A stretch of 64,000 nt of DNA from Opitutaceae bacterium (GTDB taxonomy: Bacteria; Verrucomicrobiota; Verrucomicrobiia; Opitutales; Opitutaceae): positions 124,001-188,000 of the forward strand of contig JACFMR010000004.1 in NCBI GenBank assembly GCA_019455245.1, written 5' to 3'. Position numbers and translations under genes: made by a program. Of the stretch, positions 58,267-64,000 are shown piece by piece. The notes beneath the pieces are model-generated. The model saw only the letters and a list, made by a program, of their open reading frames with translations. It was not told the origin of the DNA and made no database searches. Position 1 is the first letter of the stretch, and the number at the start of each line of letters is the position of its first letter.

Positions 58267-58835
58267 GGCTGTTGCGCCAGGGCGCGGGTTTCCGCGGCGA
58301 GGGCCTTGATCGCCTCGTCGAGCTTGCGGCGCACGGGCTTCGTCATGCGGTCGATGAACAGCGTGCCGTTGAGGTGGTCGACCTCGTGCTGGATGCAGCG
58401 CGCGAGCAGCCCGTTGCACACGAGCACATGGGGCACACCAAACTGATCCTGGTAGTTGACGGTGATTTCGTCCGGCCGGGTCACATCCCCGCGGATGTCG
58501 GGAAAGGAAAGGCAGCCCTCCTCCAAGATCCAGTCGTCGGTGTCGGGCGCGACGGTGAACTGCGGGTTGGCCACGACCATCGGCATGAAAAGTTCGAGCG
58601 GCGGCTTGGCGCCGTCGAGCTGCCAGTCAAAATCGCGGTCGGTTTCGCGCAGGTCCACCACGCAAAGCTGCAGGGCCCGGCCCACCTGCTGGGCGGCCAG
58701 CCCGATGCCCGCCGCCGTGTGCATGGTCTCAATCATGGCCTCGGCAAAGGCTTTCAAATCGGCGTCAAACGCATCGATGCGCGCGCCCTTGGCGCGCAGG
58801 ATCGGGTCGTTGTAGTGAACAATTGGCAGGGACAT
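58263..58835 (-). CDS. def: Peptide deformylase
   Basis: 190 residues. It removes the formyl group from new proteins. The three catalytic motifs are intact: GIGLAAQQVG (motif 1, with Gln for the more usual PQVG), EEGCLSFPD (motif 2, metal Cys) and QHEVDHLNGTLF (motif 3, HExxH). It begins MSLPIVHYNDPILR. It is the first gene of a two-gene unit with the adenosyltransferase. The next gene on the other strand starts 68 bp away. Confidence 0.93.
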   Translation of the reverse strand: MSLPIVHYNDPILRAKGARIDAFDADLKAFAEAMIETMHTAAGIGLAAQQVGRALQLCVVDLRETDRDFDWQLDGAKPPLELFMPMVVANPQFTVAPDTDDWILEEGCLSFPDIRGDVTRPDEITVNYQDQFGVPHVLVCNGLLARCIQHEVDHLNGTLFIDRMTKPVRRKLDEAIKALAAETRALAQQP

Positions 58836-58902
58836 GGGTCGATGGTGGTCGCAAAACGTGGATTTGCCACCCGGTCACCGCAATGCCAGAATCCCATTTA
58901 CG

Positions 58903-60497
58903 ATGAGCCCCCGCCCATCTGCTTCCCCCGGACTGACGGTCACGTTTGCCGCCGTGGTGGCAGGCCTCGGGCTGGTCGTGCTGGCCTGGATGCTGCCGGT
59001 CAACCTGAAGTCGCTGACGCCCGCGATGTTGAGCGCGGCGGGGCAGGGCACGCCCACGGTGGCGGGGCTGGGGCGCCAGCTGGTGGACGCGGAAAAAATC
59101 GGCCCGGCTTCGCTGGTACTGGCCGCGGCGCGGCAGGTGGGTGATCCCGGGACGGCCGCGTTGGACAGGGCCGTGACCGAATTGGCGGTGAAGCAGGCGG
59201 ACCTGGTGGCGTGGGGCGGCTGGGATCCTTTTTTGGAACCGCTGCTGAGGCTCCGGCGCGAGGCGGCGCCGGCGGACAGCACCCCGGTGCTGAATTTCAT
59301 GCTGCCGGCCGCGGCGCGCGCGACGCTGCGCGATTATCTGGCCAACACGCGGTCGCTCGGCGTGCAGGCCTTGCTCGCGCTGCGCGGCGTGCGTGACACC
59401 GGGCGGTTCGTGCCGGCGGACGAGCCGGGTGGTCAGCCGCTGGACGCGATGATTTTGCTGGGCGCGCTGCTTTACCAAGGCGAGCAGCTCTCCGCGCCGT
59501 TGCAGCTGGAACTGCGACAACTGGCGGAGCAGGCGGCGGGCACGGGGTGCAGCTCGGTGAACTGTTGCGACGCACCGAGGACAGCGGGACGGTGGGCGAA
59601 TACGCGCACTTGGCGCGCGTGGCGTCGGATCAACTGGCGGTGCTGTATGCCGCCGCGCTTTTTTCCGGCTCGGCCGACCGCGTGGCGGAATACCTCATCC
59701 GCTTCGGCAAGGCCGGCGCCGAAGACCTGCAATTCGCCCTCGGCCGCGGGCAGGGTGCGGTGCGCCAGCTCGTGCAACGGCAGGTGCCGCTCAACCGTGA
59801 ACGCGGCCCCGTGCTGACCGATGTGGCGGATTTCGCGCTGCTGCACCCCAGGGCGACGCTGGCCCTGAAATACCTCGGCTACCTGCTGGGGGCCTTCTTG
59901 GTTTTGCGCGGGTTGGATCGCCGGCTGTTTCCGCGCGACGAAACGCCATCGCTGCGCCGGCCGCACATGCAGAACGCGGTGCTGGCGCTCTTCTGCGCCG
60001 GTTTGCTGGTGCTCGCCACCGAGCCCTATCTGCTGAAGGCCGCGCCCCTTTCCGAATACCGTTTCAAAATCGTGATGCCGCTGCTGGCCAACAGCGGCAT
60101 CACGCCACCGCCCGCGGCCGCCATCGTCACCCCCGCCATGAACACCTCGACTGTCGTTTCCATCGGTTTCTTCGCCCTGATGCAGGTCGCCATCTACATC
60201 GTCTGCCTGCGCAAGCTCGCCGAGATTCAGCGCCAGGAACTCCCGCCGCTGCTCAAGCTCCGCCTCGTCGAAAACGAGGACAACCTTTTCGACAGCGGCC
60301 TCTATCTCGGCATGATGGGCACGGCGGCCGCGCTGGTGATGCAGGTGCTCGGGCTGATCGACCCCAACCTGCTCGCGGCCTACTCCTCCAATCTCTTCGG
60401 CCTCGTTTGCGTGGCGCTGGTCAAGATCCGCCATGTGCGCGGCTGCAAGCGCCAGCTCATCATGGAGGCGGAAGCCGCGGTCCCGGTCGCGTCATGA
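58903..60497 (+). pseudogene. Membrane protein gene interrupted by a -1 frameshift near 59544-59548
   Basis: The first part, from ATG 58903, gives a helix (TVTFAAVVAGLGLVVLAWML) and a helical periplasmic-looking domain ending at LRQLAEQAAGTG. It then runs into Arg/Trp/Cys-rich nonsense up to 59817. A second frame, open from ~59547, continues sensibly as VQLGELLRRTEDSGTVGEYA, then several helices (YLGYLLGAFLVLRGL, NAVLALFCAGLLVLATE) and a C-terminal two-helix part (LGMMGTAAALVMQVLGLIDP). The break is at a GGGG run. It may be a true mutation or a sequencing error. The last helices remind me of MotA/ExbB-type proteins, without certainty. It overlaps the next gene by four bases. Confidence 0.7.
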
Positions 60498-61897
60498 ACA
60501 AGACCCTTCTGCTCATCATCATCGACTTCCTGTTTCTCAACCTCATTGCGCTCACGCAGTGGGAGAAACTCGAGGTCTCGCGCCCGCCGGCCCAGGTCGG
60601 GCCGAACGTGGCCGCGGAGCCCGGCGAGGGGCCGGGGCCGGTTGAGAGCGACTTGGTTGCGGCCATGCGCCAGTCGCTGACCGACGAGCAGACAACCCGC
60701 GACACGCTGGCGCAGCAGCTGACCAAGACCAAGACCGCGCTGGCCGAGCGGGAGGACAACCTCGGCGAATTGCAGGCGGAGCGCCGGCGGTTGAGCACCA
60801 TCCTCGAGGACACGCAGGAAATGGCGCAGCAGCTGCGCGTGAGTGCGACCGAGGCCAGCCGCGATGCCGCCATGACCAAGGCGCAACTGGAACAGCTGCG
60901 GCGCGAACTGGAGGCCAAGAACGCCGAGGCCGAACGGCAGCGTGAGGCGCTGGCGCGGTTGGAGCAGGAGCAACGTGCGGCGCAGGAGAAGATCCAGGGC
61001 CTGGCGGTGGCGGTGCGGGTGGCGGAGCAGGAAAAGCTGCTGCTGCGCGAGACGGCTGACACGTTCCGCCAGCAGGCCGAGGCGGAGCGGCAGGAACGCG
61101 TGCAGGTGCAGGCCACCACGGTGCAACTGGCGCAAGGCGTGGGTGAACTGGCCGAAAAATCCGGCGAGCTGACCCGGGAGATCCGCGACAACCGGCCCAT
61201 CAATGCGAACACCCTGTTTGGCGAATTTCTGGAAAACCGCGTGGAGACGCGTCTGCGCGCCTTTCGCCGGACCTTCCTTGGTCCGATCACACGCGAGCGC
61301 GAGGCGCGCACCATCCTCGTGACCGACGGCGACCAAACATATGCGCTGATGCACATCGCGGACACGCCGTTTTCGGTGCGCGAGAACGGCGCCGATTGGG
61401 AAACCTTCACGGCGGGATTCTCCGGCCGCAACGGCGTGAGCCATCGGGTGGAGCGGATGGATTTTCTCTCGTTGGATCCGCGCATCGCCGCCTTGCCGGT
61501 GTCGGCCGCGGCGGTGCCGACCATTGGATTGAAGGTGTACCAAACGGCCCTGGATCCGTTCAAGTTTCCCGAAGCCGTGCTCATCAGCGGCGGCGGCGCG
61601 GGCTACGGCGAGGTGGCGTTCAAACTCGACGCCAGCCAGCCCGGTTATGTGCGGGTGGACAACCGGCTCATGAAGCGGTTGTTCGGCGACTTCTCCCCTT
61701 CGCGCGGCGATCTGGTGTTCAGCAAGACGGGCGAACTGCTCGGCATCATGGTGAACAACGACTACTGCGCGCTGGTGACGAACTTCCTGCCGTCGCACAC
61801 CCTGCCCACCGGCGATGAGCTAACGGATCGTCCGACGGGCGCGGTACTTGATGCGCTCGTGGCCCGCTATCGTGCGCTGCCGTTGAAGCTGCAATGA
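60494..61897 (+). CDS. Membrane-anchored coiled-coil protein with a protease-like C-terminal domain
   Basis: 467 residues from ATG 60494. A signal anchor (LLLIIIDFLFLNLIALTQW) is followed by a long coiled coil, ~60-245, rich in Gln/Glu/Arg (LEQLRRELEAKNAEAERQRE). The C-terminal ~210 residues look like a trypsin-like barrel: RTILVTDGDQTYALMHIADT, and FSPSRGDLVFSKTGELLGIM at the position where GDSGGPVF...GELVGI occurs in proteases. The serine is not where the motif needs it, so this is probably not an active protease. The ATGA overlap suggests it works with the preceding membrane protein. Confidence 0.6.
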   Translation: MNKTLLLIIIDFLFLNLIALTQWEKLEVSRPPAQVGPNVAAEPGEGPGPVESDLVAAMRQSLTDEQTTRDTLAQQLTKTKTALAEREDNLGELQAERRRLSTILEDTQEMAQQLRVSATEASRDAAMTKAQLEQLRRELEAKNAEAERQREALARLEQEQRAAQEKIQGLAVAVRVAEQEKLLLRETADTFRQQAEAERQERVQVQATTVQLAQGVGELAEKSGELTREIRDNRPINANTLFGEFLENRVETRLRAFRRTFLGPITREREARTILVTDGDQTYALMHIADTPFSVRENGADWETFTAGFSGRNGVSHRVERMDFLSLDPRIAALPVSAAAVPTIGLKVYQTALDPFKFPEAVLISGGGAGYGEVAFKLDASQPGYVRVDNRLMKRLFGDFSPSRGDLVFSKTGELLGIMVNNDYCALVTNFLPSHTLPTGDELTDRPTGAVLDALVARYRALPLKLQ

Positions 61898-61919
61898 CGC
61901 GGCGACATTCGGGCCGCGT
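61897..61919. terminator. Candidate terminator hairpin
   Basis: ACGCGGC (61897-61903) / GCCGCGT (61913-61919) forms a perfect 7-bp stem with a 9-base loop, starting at the stop codon of the coiled-coil gene and 14 bp before the stop of the convergent gene. There is no T-run. Confidence 0.4.
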
Positions 61920-61933
61920 GATTGCGCTGTCCG

Positions 61934-62797
61934 TCAAAACCGGCCCCGGGAAGCAAGCCAGGGGACCAGCGGCGTCAGCAACACCAGATCGGCCAGCACG
62001 CGGGCGACCTGGCGGCCGGTGTGACGGTGCAGCAGATCGACGCCACCGAGCAGCAGGCCGGCGGCCAAGCCACACAGCACGGCCTCGCGCTGATTGGCAT
62101 GTCCGATCCAGACAAAACCGGCGCCCAGCAGGGCGATGATCCAAGGCAGACCGTGCACCAGCCCGCGGGCGCGGGGAAATTGGAGCGCGAGCGAAGTGCG
62201 GCCGTGGGCGCGGTCAACCTCGTCCTCCCAAAGCGAAATGAGCGCGCAGTTGGCGAAACACAGCAGCCCGAACAGCAGCAGCGGCACGGCCAGCCGCGCC
62301 GCTGCTTCCGGCACCCGGACCAGGCTGAAGCAGGCGGTGCCGGCGGCGAACAGCACGGCCACGCAGAGCTCCTTGGGAATGCGCCAGGGGTGGTGGCGGT
62401 GGAGGAGCTGATGGGACAACAGATAGAGCAGCACCGGTACGAGCAGGAGCAGGCCGGCGGCGATTTCACGGAGGTCCAGACAGCGCAGGGCCGTGCCGCC
62501 ACCGGCCAGGAGCATCACCACCCAGATCACGGCGATGGGCCGGCGGTGGCGTTGGTAAAAATCGTGCCGTTGGGTGAGCATGGTGCCGGGGGCCACCAGA
62601 AAGCCCTCGATCCAGCGGTCGGCGGCGTAAACCAGCCAGACCGCGGCGGCGAGGATGAAGGCGTGATGCGGCGCGAGTGCAGCGCCGGCGGTGCGGGCCA
62701 TGAGCCATTGCCACGCCAGGGCCACGGCGGGCGCATCCAGCGAAAGGACGGTGGGCCATTGCCACCAATGCGGCCGGCCGGGAACGAAATCACTCAT
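61934..62797 (-). CDS. UbiA-like polytopic membrane protein
   Basis: 287 residues from ATG 62797, about eight helices. Two loops recall the UbiA prenyltransferase Asp motifs: LVYAADRWIEG with HDFYQRHRRP after helix 2, and SLWEDEVDRAHGRTSLAL after a middle helix. The first lacks the usual NDxxDxxxD spacing, so activity and substrate are doubtful. UbiA enzymes join isoprenoid chains to aromatic rings in the membrane. It is convergent with the coiled-coil gene and divergent from the sulfatase-like gene. Confidence 0.55.
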   Translation of the reverse strand: MSDFVPGRPHWWQWPTVLSLDAPAVALAWQWLMARTAGAALAPHHAFILAAAVWLVYAADRWIEGFLVAPGTMLTQRHDFYQRHRRPIAVIWVVMLLAGGGTALRCLDLREIAAGLLLLVPVLLYLLSHQLLHRHHPWRIPKELCVAVLFAAGTACFSLVRVPEAAARLAVPLLLFGLLCFANCALISLWEDEVDRAHGRTSLALQFPRARGLVHGLPWIIALLGAGFVWIGHANQREAVLCGLAAGLLLGGVDLLHRHTGRQVARVLADLVLLTPLVPWLASRGRF

Positions 62798-62927
62798 GAC
62801 AGCTGCGACAGGTTGCGGCACGGCGGGCCGACGACAAGCCCGGCCTGCCGCCGGGTTGCGCGGGACCGCCCGCCGCGGGGCGCGATTTTTCCGGTGACGG
62901 CCGCCCGGGGCGGGTCAGGATGTCGGG

Positions 62928-64000
62928 GTGAGCCCGAGGCCGAAACCCAACATCCTGTGGATTGTGACCACGCAGTGGCGCGCGCAGGCCTGCGGTTATG
63001 CCGGCGATGCCAACGCGCGCACGCCGGCCCTTGATGCGCTGGCGGCGCGCAGCGTCAATTACACGCAGGCGGTCACGCCGCATCCGTTCGGGCCGTTCGC
63101 GCGGGCGGCGATGCTGACGGGAGTCGCATCACCGTGGAACGGGGTGGGCGATTACTTCGATGCGTTGCCGGAACTGGCGCCGACCGTGGCGCATGCGTTG
63201 GGCGCGTGCGGATATCAAACGGCGTGGTTCGGCAAATGGCATCTGGGCGAAAAGCCGCGCGATGTGCCCCTGGTGGGCGAGGCGCATGCGCGCATCGTCG
63301 TGCCGGAAAACCGCCGGGGCGGATTCGCATTTTGGGAGGCGTTTGAGGGCGGATTTCAACTCAACGATCCCTGGCTGCACGGCACGCGTTTGCCGGCGCC
63401 GGTGCGGCTGGCCGGTTATCAGAGCGACGTGGTGTGCCACCGCGCGGCGGAGTGGTTGCGGGAGGCGGCCGGTCCATGGTTCACGGTGGTGAGCCTGGAG
63501 GCGCCGCATCCGCCCTACGCCGCACCGGCGGCGGGGGTGTCGCCGGCGGATCCGGCGACCTTGGTGCTGAACGCCAACGTGCCGACGGGCGGCGAGACCG
63601 AGGCGCGGGCGCGACGTGAGCTGGCCGGTTATTATGCGCACATTGCGGCGACGGACCGCGCGGTCGGCCGGCTGTTGTCGACGCTCGATCGCGAAAGCAC
63701 GGTGGTGGTTTTCACCAGTGCGCACGGCGACATGCACGGGGCGCACGGCCTGTTTCGCAAGGGCTGGCCGCACGAGGAGAGCGTGCGCGTGCCGTTGCTG
63801 GTGGCGCATCCGCAACTGGCGCCGCGAACCGACGGGGCGCCCGTTTCTTTGCAGGACCTGCCGGCGATGACACAGGCGTGGGCGGTGGGCATGGCGTGGC
63901 ACTGTCCGCGGGCGCAGGCGGTGATTTCGATGCCAAGCGTCGTCGCGCTGCCGGATCAATGCGACCGGATCTGGCGCGGCGTCCGCACGCCGGAGCACAA
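62928..64000 (+). CDS. Divergent sulfatase/alkaline-phosphatase-fold protein, 5' part
   Basis: The first ~357 residues, from GTG 62928; the gene runs off the window. An upstream ATG at 62920 hits a stop at once, so GTG is the likely start. The fold is that of sulfatases (PNILWIVTTQ at the start; GYQTAWFGKWHLGEKP; HEESVRVPLLV). Key residues are altered: the metal-binding DD of the first strand is TT, the CxPxR formylglycine motif reads GPFARAAMLTG with no Cys or Ser, and the SDHG metal motif reads SAHGDMHGAHGL. Sulfatase activity is therefore unlikely. No signal peptide. Confidence 0.75.
   Translation, partial: MSPRPKPNILWIVTTQWRAQACGYAGDANARTPALDALAARSVNYTQAVTPHPFGPFARAAMLTGVASPWNGVGDYFDALPELAPTVAHALGACGYQTAWFGKWHLGEKPRDVPLVGEAHARIVVPENRRGGFAFWEAFEGGFQLNDPWLHGTRLPAPVRLAGYQSDVVCHRAAEWLREAAGPWFTVVSLEAPHPPYAAPAAGVSPADPATLVLNANVPTGGETEARARRELAGYYAHIAATDRAVGRLLSTLDRESTVVVFTSAHGDMHGAHGLFRKGWPHEESVRVPLLVAHPQLAPRTDGAPVSLQDLPAMTQAWAVGMAWHCPRAQAVISMPSVVALPDQCDRIWRGVRTPEH

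Noticed and set aside
59547..60497. Independent gene starting at GTG 59547
   Set aside because: The preceding frame turns into non-protein-like sequence exactly here, and joining both gives one coherent protein; a single frameshifted gene is more likely.

Overview
The window reads as a piece of a high-GC bacterial chromosome, most likely an Opitutaceae-type member of the Verrucomicrobiota. This assignment rests on the gene complement (split nuoB-N complex I operon, S46 dipeptidyl-peptidase, TonB receptors, Verrucomicrobia-style small Cys-motif membrane proteins, a divergent sulfatase) and on the abundance of several families of short palindromic intergenic repeats. No search was run, so the taxonomy is inference. 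Starts were chosen by domain boundaries and codon position, not by experiment.

Layout. 1-11 kb: the tail of a beta-rich protein, a CPA2 cation:proton antiporter, a sodium:solute symporter bracketed by two ~300-bp copies of a nested palindromic repeat, an amidohydrolase/tautomerase pair, then a lower-GC run of small orphan genes and small enzymes (P-loop kinase, DUF3147, GNAT, GIY-YIG). 11.4-25.5 kb: tRNA-Ser(GGA), then an almost complete respiratory complex I operon nuoBCDEFGHIJKLMN (no nuoA), with two repeat elements inside it. 25.5-29.8 kb: a eukaryotic-type HisA, a TIM-barrel isomerase-like protein, a duplicated ThyX-like flavoprotein, a small secreted protein and an EEP-fold hydrolase. 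29.8-40.5 kb: housekeeping genes (ComEC without its nuclease domain, RarA, S46 peptidase, RibB(A), RibH, NusB, FtsY) and a FitAB/VapBC-type toxin-antitoxin pair.

40.8-53.7 kb is a metal-acquisition island: a ZnuD-like TonB receptor with His-rich loops; a copper module made of an OprC-like receptor with the CxxxM and HxM copper motifs, a secreted beta-propeller fused to a CusF-like domain, a small CxxC membrane protein, and an MFS transporter carrying the CcoA copper-importer signatures MxxxM and HxxxM; ModB/ModA of a molybdate transporter (no ModC); a COG0523 metallochaperone GTPase; a LysM-amidase and a WD40 protein. The copper module gives a plausible outer-to-inner membrane path for copper and is the best candidate here for an undescribed system.

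53.9-57.7 kb: a sugar-type ABC importer (binding protein and two permeases, one greatly enlarged) behind a LacI-type palindrome. 57.7-58.8 kb: PduO-type cobalamin adenosyltransferase and peptide deformylase, overlapping by 4 bp. 58.9-61.9 kb: a frameshifted membrane protein with an overlapping anchored coiled-coil protein that ends in a protease-like barrel lacking a clear catalytic serine. 61.9-64 kb: a UbiA-like membrane protein and a divergent sulfatase that appears to lack its catalytic and metal-binding residues, cut by the window end.

Repeats are a theme: at least six distinct palindromic families occur between genes, and one REP doublet appears to have become part of the ftsY coding sequence. 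No CRISPR array, rRNA, phage or transposase gene was seen.
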